Assembly: GCA_009869945.1 (NCBI GenBank)
Contig: WIXG01000054.1
Location: 124,001 to 188,000 of the forward strand
Direction: 5' to 3'
Origin: Mesaphorura yosii
Taxonomy: Eukaryota; Arthropoda; Collembola; Poduromorpha; Tullbergiidae
DNA length: 64,000 nt
This document shows, one piece after another, positions 1 through 15,000 of this stretch (its first letter is position 1; every line of letters starts with the position of its first letter). Below the pieces are notes generated by a model. It saw only the letters and a list, made by a program, of their open reading frames with translations, did no database searches and was not told the origin of the DNA. The position numbers and the translations under genes were made by a program.

Positions 1-3000
1 CGAGATGCTGCTGCGCCCTTGAAACTTAAGTTATGATTCGGTAAGCTGCGTGCGCCATTGCCTTTTACCTGGTCAGCAATTGTAAAGCCGGCTCAGTAGG
101 TCAGTCCGGTCTAATTGTGTCTTGAATATCAGGTACAACGTCCAGGATTCAATGTCACTAATCACAATTTGATCGTTCTTAAATCACAATTCGAGTTACG
201 ATTTAGTTGGACCGCGTCGTTGATAAGTTCATGTTCGTAGCCAAAGCTGAAGCTCGAGGCACTGTGGCAGATCGCCATGATTGTAATTTCGGATCGGGCA
301 AGTTAAAAATCATAAGAGTCACAGGTAGCACCAAAAGTTGTCAGAAATCACGGTTAAGATCACAGGAATCAGAAAATGAATGAAAGTACGCAATGGACGC
401 ACGGTGATAATGAATGAATTGTTGTGTCACTCAACAAAAGGACCAGACTCTTACGTAACTCCACGCTGCGGGATTCGTTACAAAAAGTCTTTGATCTCTG
501 GCTGCACGTCTCACTCTCACATCGAGCCGAGTCTCGGTTGTAGCACCGCACCGCTAGTTTTGCCGTACGGATTCTTTTCTATGTTGTACGCTTCTAAAGT
601 CTAAACTCTCGCTTTCTACTTCTACCAGTTGCTTCGCCTAGGTCTGAAATACGACTAACAGCGGATAACATGGCTCGACGGCCTACATGCACCGGCATGG
701 CGTATGGCATCTTCTCTACACTTTCACTACCGCGGGTTAATGCTGGGACTGAACCAGCAGATTATTAACACGTTGCTCGACTCGACTCTGAGTTTGCGCT
801 ACTCGATCGACGACCAAGACTAGCTCAATGATAAATCTTATCCCGGTCCCAGTACAATTTATTTCGCTGTGTACCGTGTTCGGTTCTGCTTTGCGGGTTT
901 GTTATGGCTGCATGCCCTTGCCCGCTGTTGCCCGACACGCGGCGTACGTGGCGTTGACACTGACCCAGTTCGGCGTTGACTGCTTGAGCTAGCCGTCAGT
1001 GTCACTGCGCCATACGGCAGGTAATCTCATGTTTAATCAGCCAGTGTTAAAAATATACGCTTCACTGGAATCATACGTGGGACACGACCCCGACCAGACT
1101 CATGAATATGATGGAAAGGAGAAAGTTTATGCCAGTGAAATCAGGCAATGGCAGCGGCAGAACGACACAAATTCTGATAAGTCTAGACCACGACTCCGAC
1201 TTTGGATCACAATGATTAATTAGTTTCATCATTTTTCTGTGCAATTAAAAGTTTGGATTTTATGCAAGCAAGCTTTTGTCCTTTCGATTCCAGAAGACTG
1301 AAACGAATCGCATTGACTCAGGTTGGCAGTTGCCATATTTTAATTAGTGCCCTGCTCCAACTTTAACTTTGCAGCTTACGCTCGACTTTGTCCGAGCAAA
1401 GGAATTCAGGAAAGTACACCGGTAAACATGGCCTGATATCAGTTCGGAGCAGCTCCTACAATTTTGTTCTTTATTGCCAACATTCCTGTTCGATCTCAAT
1501 TCAATCAAGTCAATAATGTTCGGCGACTACGACAGGCGTTCAATCGATGAGCCCGAAGTGTGTTTACAAGCTGTACTTAATGTAAATATAAACTGGCTCG
1601 TGGACACACACACGAGTGCATACGTCAGAAGCAATTTTCCCTGAACAGGCCAACACAGTACACAAAGCATGTATAGGTAAATCAATTATATTATAGTGTA
1701 GTGTAGTGCCGGTACGGTACGGTGCGGTGTCATTTTCCAGTTCGCCGTTGGCGTACCGATGTACGTCAACCTTGAGGAAAGCAAGAGTGAAATGTTGGCG
1801 TGCATATTTCATAAACGCCGGGCCGACCCACGCCATATGTGCCATGCCATGCTATGCAGTGATGTTTCTTATTCTAGCCATGCTAGACTTTCGGTTTCGG
1901 TACAGCACACGGGCTCTGAGCTGGACAATTTTTGCAAACTTTCAGCAGCAGCAATAACGACCGAGACAAAAATAGGATTACTTTATTACATAAAAGCAGG
2001 GTAGGCACAAGTAAACAGCAAAGCCACCGCCGTCGTCACGCTTACGCTTGTTTACTAGTTCAAGGTTAGGCTGTACATAATTTAGCGTGTTTAAAAGCCA
2101 AAAGACATAGCAAGCAAATCAAAATCACGACGCAAGTGCAATTCCAAAGGAATGACGAATGACGATCTTGAAATCATGAGTTTCATGTTATGCAATGCGA
2201 CTACGTGTGATGTGGGTAGCACGTAACCTTTGTCTTTGCCCGGACTGCGATTCTTATTATGACTTTTGTATTTGGCAAACAAATCGCATTGTTTTCGCAA
2301 TTCGCTTTTAAATGGTGAATTTACTTACTTGGAATTCGCTGGCTGATTCTCTTCCCGAATGATGTTTAATGGCTCGGACTCTCGTCGATATTATTGTCGT
2401 CCCCGCTTCAGAAGCATTCAAATCCAGGTGGATCGAGGCTGGCAGGACAAATGTGAGGGTATCTTGAGTAAGTGCCTGTGAACAAATGAATGAATACACA
2501 ACGTGGATTATCAGCTGTCGACCTCCAACTAAACTTTCGACTCTTTATCCTATCAAAGCTGGCAAGCTGACATGGCTTCCACTTTCCACGTTCAATCTTA
2601 GCTTAAGTTGGGTTTCTAAACTCAAAATTTGCTAAGGATGCGACGCTTACTTTTTGCAGAAATCGTACACTGTGAATAATTCCTGAATCAGGTAATTCGA
2701 AGAAATTAGTGCAACTGCGACGTGCTGGATTGTGGTTTCTGCTCGATGCTGTGTCACAAAAATCACCAACTGCGACTAGCCAAACACCTGAAGAATTAAC
2801 ACTGAAACCATGCCCTCTGAACTTTTGTTCTGGACCACAAACGGACAAATTCTGGAATGACCACTAAAAAACGAAATGCGCACACTTTGCTCTGGACCTT
2901 GATGAATGATTGTTGTCGCAGTATTTTACCTTCCTGATACAAGGTGTAAAAGGAACATGGTCGGTCGGTCATGGACCCTTCGTGCCTGGTCTGTTACATC

Positions 3001-6000
3001 TGCATTGTGCTATACATCATTGTGTTATTAATTGAGTCACCCTAAACAATTATTTATAGCCTTGCCCTGTCCTGGCATGGCCTGCGACCGCCATGTCTTT
3101 GACTGTATGCACTCTTCAGTGCTTATGAACCAGAACATTCTTGTAATGCTTGCACGTACCCACTCTCATATGATTGTTTCTCTTGTTTTTTAATCCTTAA
3201 AAAGTTCTTGAGAAGTCCTGCTCACCCTTCTTCTGGTGGACTTGACCCTTCCTTCGTTAATCCAGACCCTGACCAATACCAGACCAGTGTTCGTACTACT
3301 TGCACTGCATGCAAATATCAGTAAGAGACGAGGAGGACAATCGACAATGAAACCAACTTTTTAACTCTTTCAGCATTGCTCACTGACGGTTGCTGGCTCA
3401 GCCATGGTTCAAGAGTCCAGGAAGTGAAACATTTCCAAGTATTGCTATAAATACGGTACCAGTCACTTTTCCCCTCTGAAATGCACGGCATAGGACAGAG
3501 ATTAAGAAAGTTCTGAGAATCCACAGCCACCGCCCGCGCTTCTCGTGTATTTTGGGAATTTAACGTGAAAGGGTTCAAAAACCCATCAAAACGAAGACGA
3601 TCCGAGCCAAAGTTGAACGATTTGAAGTTGCAACCGTACGATTTAATTTCTTATGGAGTAATTAGCCACGTGCAGTGTCCATGCATTTGGAAGGCCAGGG
3701 TCCAGAACAGGCACGAGGCGTTCGTGACTGTGACCGCGAGGGCGACCGGAGTCGTCCCCTCCTGTGATTTTCTCACTATGCTCGAGATAATTACGTAATG
3801 GCATAACCAAACATTCGCATCCGTTCACGACTCACGTTCTTCATGCAGCTCGCCATGCCATTTTATCATCTTAACAATCGTAATTGGAATTGCGAGTTCA
3901 TCAACACTCTTCCCAAAGCATCGCATCGCACTGTTACACTCCCCATCTGTCATCCTTTTCGCACGGCGCATCGCTCATCGCATTGTTGCCAACCAAGAGC
4001 CACGTACACTGCACATTGTTGGAGTTCACTGGGCTACTAGAACTCAAGTTCATTGTCCTCTCCCTGCCGTGCAGTGCGCAGTGCACGGGATGAGGACGTG
4101 CATGAGAGTGAATAAGTGCTTTCGCCTATTATTGAAACCAAAATGCCAAATGCACACTCCGCCTATGCATGGCAGGAAAAATTATTGCCTGACTGACTGA
4201 CTCAGTGACCGTAGCTCGACAGACAAGACACAAAAAGAAGCTACCCATTTGAGTTTAATTCCCTATCCAATAATGCCACAGCAGCGTCTCAGAGGACGTT
4301 GAACCTTTGTACCAGTGCCTGACTGCCAGCTTGATGCGTGTGCATTGTCAGAGTTGTGTAACGTAACAACAATGTTAATGGCAATGATAATCGACGGCCA
4401 TCGTGATGCAATGCAATGATAATGAGATTGAACTTGAAAATCTTCACTTCTTACAACACCCTTCATGGTCAGAGTTCAATCTCGCTCTCGCTTAGCGTGA
4501 TACACGATTACACAAAACAACAGGACAGCAGGGCAGGGAAAAGGGTTAATTGCGCTGGTTGTAACCGGTGTCAGACGCAGAGTTCATTGTGCAGTAAAGG
4601 TTATGTCATCTACTGCATCCACCGGCAGACGTCAAACTCCGAACATAAAGTTGAATTTCAGTTCTCGTTCATAGGCATTTTTGCTATTGTAAATTGAATC
4701 TTACTAAAATGTTCTCAATGAATCCATAACCAAGCGAATTGGATATTCCAATTAAAATTGTTCTTGGAGAGTCAATTTACAGCCTAGGTGCAAGTCTGAT
4801 GTTGATTAAGGCTTCCCAAAAATGGCACAGAACAGCAATTAAGGTCATCGTTAGTTATCGTAGTGCTAGTCGTAGTGTTCTTATTTAGCACATAACGGCA
4901 AAGTACTTTTTGTGTATGTATGGATGGAAGTTTTCCGAGTTCTGAGTTTATAATGCGCAAAAATTAATTAGTATTCAACCACCTACTCCACGACCCAAGA
5001 AATTAAGCAAAGGTATCATGCCCGTCGTCGGCAAGTCAACACCTCAAGTCACTTGCGTTTTTCCGTGTAAACTTTCCTCGTCACTTCCATTTCATTTAAA
5101 ATTCATGGAAATGCATTTAAAATACTGACCGAGACGGCGAGCAGTAATTTTTACCAGGAAAAGCCTGCAGTTTTTTCTTTCGTATGAATTCTGGGGCTAT
5201 TTGCAGAAGAATGAACCCTTTCAACAATGCAAAGGCGAGCATTATACTTGTGCTGAGCGTGGCAATGCTCAGCATCGCAGGGCATTGTTGCTGGCTGGGG
5301 CTATAAACCGAGTGTGAGAGCGCATTGACCCTTTCATACTACTGCACTATATTCGGCTTGGGCTTGAGTTGGTACCACGTTACAAGTGTGTCATCCTTTA
5401 CCCAAGACTCAAGACTTTGCCTATCCGTTGCCTCATATTGTTGGGCCCCGAGCAGCATTCACACATGCGCAAGAATGCTGATCAACTCATTTAACGAACC
5501 ATTGCCCATTCAACTGAACGTTTGCGTGTATGCGTACGATTTAAGCTAATAATAGCAGAGGGAACATTCGCGAATCACAGAATCTCAGCGAGCATGTTCG
5601 CAGTTTTTGTTGCGTTGAGATCATTGTTGAATGTAGGTTACTATTACTGTCATTACGCTGTCAGTGCGCAGAGATTATGCGAACGCGAAGAAGATGTGAG
5701 ATGAGTTCGATGAACTTGGCCTAGAAATGCGTAAAGAGCAAACGGCCTGAGATGCGTCTTCGCTGTAATAGCATTAATGTTGTATAAACGAGTATCACGT
5801 TTAAGGCATTAAGCGTTATTAAGTAACGGATCGAGAAATTGATATGAACTCTTGCGTGGCCGCCACAGCTAAATGCTAACGCGACGCGGTCTGTTTCCAC
5901 ATCACTGCCTTGCCTGACCGGGAAACCCACTGGAATCCACCGTCTTTGCCTGCAAAAATGCTCTTGTCTCTTGTCAGCAGCAATTAACATCAAACAATGG

Positions 6001-9000
6001 CCGTCCGGAGATCAGCAATCATTTTAATTAGTTGAACACTCAAAATTGTACGAGAATGTTAATTAATGTTAGAAAATGCATGCAATTATGGTGGACTTGG
6101 TGCAAAAGGGACGTTGCACGCATTTTGATGCGCATGCACTCTGAGCTGCACTTCCTTTGATGCCTTGAAAAATCAAAATCAGGACCAGAAATCTCAAAAA
6201 TGCATTTCAGTGCGATCGCAGCGAAATACGGCCTCCTGAAGGAAGCCAATTACAATTTTACGCATACGAAAAATAATTCAAAGACAAACGAAGTTTACAC
6301 TGTTTTTGTCAGAATAAGCTTCACTTAATCGGCCTTCAACTCCATTACAATGATCCAGAGTCTGAACTTTCTGAACCCTTTCAATCGTGGTTTCAGCTCC
6401 AGCAGTGTTTCAATGTCAATGCCAGTCAGTCAACCGAAAGGGGAACTCAGCTTCATTTCATGGTCAGAAACTTGTATTAATGGACAATTAACAAATAATG
6501 AATCCTCGTGGATTGTCCCTTATGCTGTAGTCATTCTATCTAATTGCCGCATATCGCCGTTCGCATCTCGCGTCGGATTGCGTCTTCTTTCTAGCGGCTT
6601 CTTTTACGTCAAGATTGCCGTAGCTCATAAACTGGGTCATTCTCAGGCGATTATACAAGATGCAAGCGAGTTCAACGTACTCCTGGGCTTGGGTTTGAGT
6701 CTGGCTTGCATCTGCAATGTTTTCACTTAAAAAACACAGGCTTGCGAATCAAAAGCAAAAAGGCAGATAGATTACGGGATTCAAGTTCATGTATGCAAAT
6801 GGCATGGCATGCAACGAGAGATGAGAGACTGGGAAAGGCTTGAAAGGCAAAAGTTGACCACCATCAGCAACAATGGCAAAAGCAATGGCAATTGGCAACG
6901 GCACATCGAGACAAAACGGTACCAATTCGAAAAGGATATGAATTACGAATTACAGCATAGCACAATAGTAATTAACAGCACAATTCGTACGCGTACGGTA
7001 ATTATAATGCCTTGAAATCAAAAGCAGTTTCTTGGCAATCCTGTCTTGGCCTGCTGAGAGCGGACTGTAGATGGACGGGTTCAGGCGAGTTTCAATTTTA
7101 TTCGATGCTCTGTTTTAGTAGGCCAACTTCAGGTTATCGCTCTCGCGAAATTACGTACTGTACTGGCATAAGTGGCGGTGTGCGGTGGTTCGGTGTGGTG
7201 ATAATTGTAGTTCATGCATCGAGATTCGAGATGAGAGAGACAGCAGAACATGCTTGAGGCGTAAACAATGAAGCGTCACATTACACGCATACGCATACTT
7301 GATCACTCGCAGTTGACCAAGTGGCCAGTATTTGCTCGGTGGTGTCGTGAGAGAATCGAAGGTCCGGTTCATTTATTTCCCTGCACCAAGCAACTCGGTA
7401 AGCAGATCTTGGAATCGGCCCACGAATTAATGAAGAGGTAAAGATTTGGTTTATGGCGACCGATTTCGGTTGACAATTTACATCTGTTCTAACAGTAATG
7501 CAAGACGTGTTTGGATCGGACGCTTATTCACAAATCTATATCGAGAAGAGATATAAATTGCAATTTACCGATTTCATTAGATTCAGATGCCAGCGGCGAG
7601 TACAGAGTACTGGTACGAGACAGGAACAGGAAAAGCAATGCGTACGGATTCTTCACCATTTTACAGTAAGAGCGAGTGTACGAGTACGAGGAAATGCAAT
7701 GCCGCATGCCTCAACGCAAAGGAGCAATGCAGCAATCAAGTGCATAAATTACGGCATGCCTAATAACGCATAATTTAAAAATGTTGCAAAAAATAAGTGA
7801 GATAAAATCTAGCGAAAAAAATTCGCACAAACGCTGCGCGTGCTGCTGCCGTACGGTGCAGTGTTGATGCTGTGTTCGGTCATTAGCCTACACTAGACGG
7901 GCCATGCCATGCCGTCTGTGTTGTATCGCAATGTGCCTGCACTGAACGATGAATTTATAACGTTAAATGTTACAGAGTACGATGTGCAATTGCAAAAATT
8001 CGTCTGACTGAGAGACCCAAGCATTGGATTCGCAACGTCTTTGCAAGGGCATGCCGGCATGTACCAGTGAGCAACAAAATTGCTGCGCTGTCTTGTGGCC
8101 ACGAAATGCGTTGATGAGCATGATGAACTGCGATACAGTTAACTCAGCCAGACATGCCAATTTCGAGTGCGAATCGTACATTGTTATGCAACGGCAACGT
8201 GCTCACTGCTCATTGTTCATGCAAGTGTGGAGTAAGTGAGTCTGATTGACATGGACCACGGAGCAAAGACGCAGACTCAGCACAGCGCCAAAATAAAACC
8301 TATCCTAACTTTGAACGTTCAAATTCCAATCATAGTTTCCCATTCGTAGGTAATCTATTTACTCGCTTGTTTAAAAGCCAGGGAAAGAATGCAAGCTAAT
8401 GGCGTAAATTCTCAATCTTGCTGTACCGCTAAGCGAATGCATAAACTCAGACAGAGCCAGACTCTAAAAATATTTCAGGCGTACACGAACATCTTTGATT
8501 CACCACGGCCATTTTCAACTTCATTTCATCTTTACCTAATTTGAATATTCAACCCCACCGTTCTTGAATCTTGATTTTGGTTTCTTCATACTCTCGTTTA
8601 CTCTCCCGCACGCAATGCAACCAAATACCTGCCTACCTGGCCTGAAGCATCTTTCAGGAATCTCATCTTCATCGTTCATCCCCGTGCATGGCAGTGAGAT
8701 GAAGAGAGATGCAGTGTGTGCACACTGAAGTTAATCTCACCCTCGCCTCGCAGCTCATTGTTGTACCTTTCCCCGCATGCCGACACCGTGTTGTACTACG
8801 GCTGTGCTGAGCTCGTAGTAATTGTAATATTACGTTACATTACATTACATAACGGGACTTTTCTCTTCCAAACACATCGCAAGTCTGGCTGTGCCGCTCC
8901 GAGTGGACGGGGACGTATTATTAAGGTTACCTAACTGTGCTTTTTTAACATTACCAACACCACAAAGCAACTACGCAACGAACAAAGCCTAAAAATAATC

Positions 9001-12000
9001 GACGAATCATTAAATCAACTTCAACATGCATTGAATTTTTCGCTTTACATTGCGACTCGATGGGCAAATCAATTCAATTTCGCTCCAATGCCAATGAGCT
9101 TCGTAGCGCAGGACGATTGCGATTATGATTAAGATTATGAGCACGATGACAATGACGAGATGACATGATTCATTATCAGGTGTCATTCACACTGCATTAT
9201 CCTGCAGACAAGCTGGCTTTGACTTTGGCTTGGCTGCGTCTACGTGCTTGTTGCTTGACATGCCGGCTTTTGTTTTCGTGCGCATTGTCTTTGTCTTTAC
9301 GCAGTGAAAATACGAGTAACAAGTTAATCGCCGGTTGCGGAAGATATCGTAAATTCTTTTGCATTCACATTGCTTTCCTTGACTGCTCTTGCATTTATTA
9401 CGATCAACCGCTTAGCGTGCCGCGCCGTTTTGATCTAATTTGCGGTTTTGTCTACGAAATCCGAGTGCGATTGAGATCGTAATTCGAGACGAGCGGAAAG
9501 GGTTGATTGACTCGTTTATTTGCAATTCAGTGCAAACGTTTGCATCTATGTCTTATTGCTTTGCCGTGCATTTCCACTTTTGATGACAAGTTCACATAAA
9601 ATTCCACGTTTGTCCGTAGAATAAAACCAGGAAGCCATCACATAACTCATTATGCAATAAACAGCACTCATACAAGTGTAAACTAAATTATAAAGTGTGC
9701 TCCACCCAAATTCTGCTTGCATTCGTGATGTGCCCTGCCTGAAATGGACCTGAGTTCATTATTCATGCACAGATCACTAATGCTATAAATACATTGTTGT
9801 TTTCTTGGTATTGTTGTTGGCCACCGCCTGTCTGCCAGCCAGTCAAGGCGCATTGTTTCCATTTCCGAAAAGCGGTCATTCAATCCGTGTGCGCCTCGCA
9901 AGTATGTGAAGTTAATTATTCCGCACATGAATTCGCATTCCTTCACCGCATCGCAATGCAGCAGCGAAGCGCTCGCTCATCACCGTAATTTATGTATTAT
10001 GGACATAACGGGACCGCTTGGATTCATTCCTGAGAGTACAAGCGAGGCAAAGCAAGGCATAGATTTTTGTTTTCGCCAATTCACTTTCGGGTGGATCGTG
10101 GATTCATGTTAACTGCTGCACTGGGCTGGGCTGAGCCGATGATGATGAACTCCCTTTGTGCGTGTGACGTAATGCAAATGTATGTATGTGGAACTAACGG
10201 GACCCGATGCTAATTCATCACATCATGCCAGTTTGTGCTCTGCGTCTGCGCTTGCTTTATGCAAATTCACCGGCATCACAAAGGGCACAGGGTGCAGAAC
10301 AGATTTGTTTTGTGGAGCTGGCACAGAAAGTGTCACGGATGCTTATTGCTTTTCTGCCTGCGCTCGTGCACGCAATTGAAAGAGAATCCCGTTTAATTTC
10401 ATTAACCTACTCTGCCAAGACCGGCATCGGGTTTAAGTCGTTTAAGACTCCTGCGCCGAAATTAGTGACTCATAATTCTTCCAAGGCAGCTAAAATATGC
10501 ATTCAGGATAATCGCCGTGTTTTCGTGATCCGTGAAGAAAATATGTATTTTCAGCAAAGGGTTGCCGTAGCCTAAAGTGGTTCAAGTTGAGCATAAACCA
10601 CCGATCTTGTGATGTGCAGGTTAATTTGATGGGTTGCACCGTTTTAATTGACTTGGGTTTGGGTGCACAAGACTGCACGATGCCATACATCGGGAATCGG
10701 GTGCGCGTATGGTCTGTTGTTGTCCAAATGGAAGACTGATTTGACCTGGATTCTCAGCTACCGCACGAAGACACACAGGCACCGCGTCGTCATATCAAAC
10801 CATGCATGATGCACGGCTCGGTTTGAATTTTATTAACGTTGAAGAATACGGCACCTTGACCTTCAAAAGGTTAAGCCCACCTTATTTGGTGGGTACCTTC
10901 GTATGTAATTTCAATTCCTGAACCAACATCTTTCATGAAAAGGGCCTTCAGAGCTCGTTGGGGGAACCTTTGGCTTTTTAACTGTACTTTATTGCCTACC
11001 CGCTCCGTACTCCAGTATGCGCACGTATTGTTGAGTAACAATAAAAATCCAGTCAAGGGAATCCAACGCGGTAATGAAAGAAACGAGTATATGATTCGGT
11101 CCAGACATGAATTTCTTTCTTGCACACCCTCACGCAAGATCACATGTATGGAAGGGAGAAGTTCCGTTGCCTTTTCCATTTCTAAGATCCCAATTCAACA
11201 AAAGCAAAAGTAAAAAATCCAACACAGAGCACATCGAGAGAGGAGCTGGAGTCTTTGAATCCTTTATTGTTATGATTATTGTATAATTGGAATGGATTCG
11301 TAAAAATGCAATGAGGTGGAACATATCAGACATTTGGTTTTGAAGTCTTGAGAAAATATTCTCACACATCGAGGACGACGACGCGACATTGTTGAGGAAG
11401 GGATGCGAATGACAAATGCCAAAGCCAAAGCGAGATCAATGCAAGATGCAGATGCAAGACGCAAGATTCATTCAAAAGACGCAATAAGGAGCTCGGAGAC
11501 TACCTTTTGCAAGGGCTCCATTCACGGTGCTTTTATTAGCGTGGGATCACAGTGGTGCAGTAAAGTGAATGAATTCAAGATCAAGATCAAAGAGGGTGGA
11601 TTGGATTTTGAATGCAGTTTTTTCTCTCGTTGCGCAACCTTTACGGTGAAGTCATAAAAGCTTTCTCGATCAGACCAGGGTTCAATATAATCGAACGCAA
11701 GGAAGGTAAAGGCAAAGTGACAAAGATTTCTCTGCAGTTCACAAGATTTATGCCGCGGCAGCAGTTATGATCTGATTTTATGTGTACATAATCGAGTAAT
11801 GTGCATGCGAGACCTTGTACTTGTATACTGCGCTGTTGCTGTTGGGGTTGCATGGGCATGTGAGACTGCATTTCATTACTCGCGCTTAATCTCTCAACCT
11901 TCAATCGTCATTTAATTGCGGTGGTAATCAAATACTACGACACAACAGGAGCAGAAGCAGAAGCTCCAACTTCAGCTCGTACTCGAATCGATTTCGTCGT

Positions 12001-15000
12001 GTTTACTCAATTGAAAAAATGTGCTGTGTGGCAGTGCCAAAGCCTGAGCCACCGTCTGATCTTGCATAATCTTGTGCAGACGTACAAGGAAATAAATCGC
12101 TGATGCTGAGCCGCGCATTAAGCGCATGGCGCATTACACACATTTTAGAACCATTCAATTTAGACCCAGCTGCTGTTACTGTTGCTGGACTTGAGTGGGT
12201 CCTCACTCGAGCTGTCCAAGTCCAGAAGTCTGCAATGTAAACGAATAGCGAAAGCCAAGCTCAGGCGTATTCAATTCTTTCTCAATGTCAAGCGTGTTCG
12301 TTTGCACTCGCATTTGTTTCATTCATAACTCATTATTGCTGCTAAGTATACCAATAAAACATGTTATGATTAGTTAATCCACATTTCATGAGTGCTGTAG
12401 GCTGGCTAGCTGCCCTCGCCGTTATTTATAATCTCGTGTGTATGCGTATTTATAGGAATAGCAAATCCCTGCAGACGTAACTTTTCTACTCGTGCCTTTT
12501 TCAATGCCAGTGTCAACTTAGCCATCAGCATCATGAGCGATCTGATTTCTCAATTAAATCAGCATCAATGCAGCGTGAAGCATTTGGCATTTACGATGGC
12601 GATTACAGTCCTGCGGCAAGACCACGACTCGACAATATTTATTTACGACAGTTTGGCATCGCATCGTAATAACTTACATAAACATGTCCTTGTGCCGCCA
12701 CTGCTGGACTTTACTGGCTTGACTTTTGCCCTTGAATGCTAATCTTTGAACTCATGGCTGAAGGCAGGTTTCAATCACGTAACAAGTATTGCAGTACTCC
12801 AATCTGGAGCAATTCCAGCCGTAAGGAAGTGAAATGTGCTTATGGATCAGTGGTGGTGAGTGATACCGTTCGGAGTTGTACTAATTGCGAAAAGAGTCGT
12901 TGTGGCGTCTCAGACATCACAATTGAGATCACAGTTGTTATTTTGCAGGCTCAAAATACGACGGCGACGGCGCGACCTTGCCAATAATCTATAGCTACGT
13001 ATTTCTTGCTGGATTGCGTAATCAAATAAATTGCGAATGGCATGTGGTTCAGGACTTATGGCTTAACGCTTAAAATAGCAGGGATGCCAATTGCAGAAGA
13101 GTAAAGGTACGCTCTAATACAAATACTGTTAAGAGTGTGTGAAAATGTTCTTTAAATTACCTGTGACCAGGTTTAGGTTCTTGATAGGCTCTATCAGGAT
13201 CCAAACCAACTCCAGGACGAACACAAAGATTAACGATATGGATCTCCAGTCGTTAAATGCACGTGACGAGATTCTCCGTGACGTTTCCCGATTTGTATAT
13301 TAATAACTTCACTAATTATGATTTCCGTCCAATTTCATGAGTTTTCCGTGCTGATTGTCTCACGCATAGCACAACAAGCATTCACAAACAAGTTCCCGCA
13401 TGTCTAGTCTGAATCGTTTGTGGCGTCTGAATCGAAATGGCGTGGGACGCTACCAGCCGGCTAGCCAATCACCACTTGAGTTTCAGATTGTAAACAAACT
13501 TCCGGCTTTTTGAAATCAGCGTTATTTTTTCCGTTTCATTTCGAGTTTGAATTGGATTTTAAATTCAAGTTCAATTTCGGTGTTTAGGCTGAAAGTTTAC
13601 GACGCGTTCAAGTTTCGTTGTCGAATTTTAGTTAATTGCTCCCCCAGTCCAGTGATTGTCCAAGACTTGTCAGTCGGTACAAAATTGCAAGTCAGATCTC
13701 ACGTGAGCCGTTCACTAGTGTTTTTGGAAACGTTCTCAAGCTGGCCATGTTGAAGGCACACATACACAGAAGACGCTTAGTTCCGATGCTTCGACTCCAG
13801 GCTCAGTCTCAGTTTTGCGGAAGTGTTCTGTATCACAAACGTGGGCGGCACAGGCTCTTGATGCGGAATGCTTTGTTTCAGTTTCACCAGGCGCTAGTTT
13901 CCGGAAGAAAATCAGAGTTTTATCACAAGTGAGTGTTCTCGCACCGCACTTAATGCAGGTTTGATTGACAAGGTATCAGTGCACAGGAATTTACAGTTTG
14001 ACGCTGATGAGATGTTACCTCACCGTGCTCAACTCGTTGAATGAATGTTATGGTTAAGGCCAAATGCGTGCTTACGGCTTGTGGATGGGGCGAAGTGAAG
14101 AAGATCTCATTATACGGTATATTTACAATACATCAACAGTACTTTGACTGGCTGGCTGCATTGTACACTGCACCGTGCGGAGAAATATGATCCGTCCTCA
14201 GTCTGCCTGAAGTGCAAGTAAATTCCCTATCTACTCGCGTAAGTAAAATTTATTGTACAACTTTTACTAGTGCTCGCTCCTCGCCTGCCTGATTTTTACC
14301 TGTGCTTTTCTTTTCATACTGTTGGCTTTGAGAGGGCGGATGATCAACAAGCCAAGAGCGAGTCGACTAAAAGTAACTGTTAATTTTGCCCAAGTCCATT
14401 GCTTGCTTGCCAGGTAGGGAAGACAGCACCACGACGAGAACGAGAAACGGCATTCTTAAAACCCGTACCGTAAGCCGAACGTCTAAAAAGACAAGACAAC
14501 AACGTTATACAACAATGCACAGTGACTGTTGCTGCTCCGCTGCTGTAAGATAACATAACAATGCAGGTTCTGAGAAAGGTAAGGCGAGAAACTAGTAAAA
14601 AGTAAAACAATCATATCATACACGCCGTTTGCTGTTGGCGTTGGCAGTGATAACTGTGGTGGAAGGGTTGGTACCGAAACTGAGTGGTAATCGCGCATCT
14701 CTTCGCAATCTCGCTTATATAACAGTTAGCGACGCAGCATAGGGCTGGCATAACGTGTATAATTGAAATGAAAACCGCATCGTAACGCATCGAAACCAAA
14801 ATAAGAATCTAGTTCAGAAGTTCAATGACAATTAATTACGTATAAGGCCACACGACTTGATTCATTGGACAAAAGCGTTGATGCACAGCGGGATGATCGA
14901 ATGTGCACATGTTCAAGTTCGAATTATGATTACAAGCTTAAATTATTTGCAGCAGTGTAGTGCAAATTAAAGAATTCGCCTGCTGAGTAGTGTTATTTGC

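Noticed and set aside
6350-6730. 126-codon plus-strand open frame
   Set aside because: No similarity to any family I know and no supporting signals.
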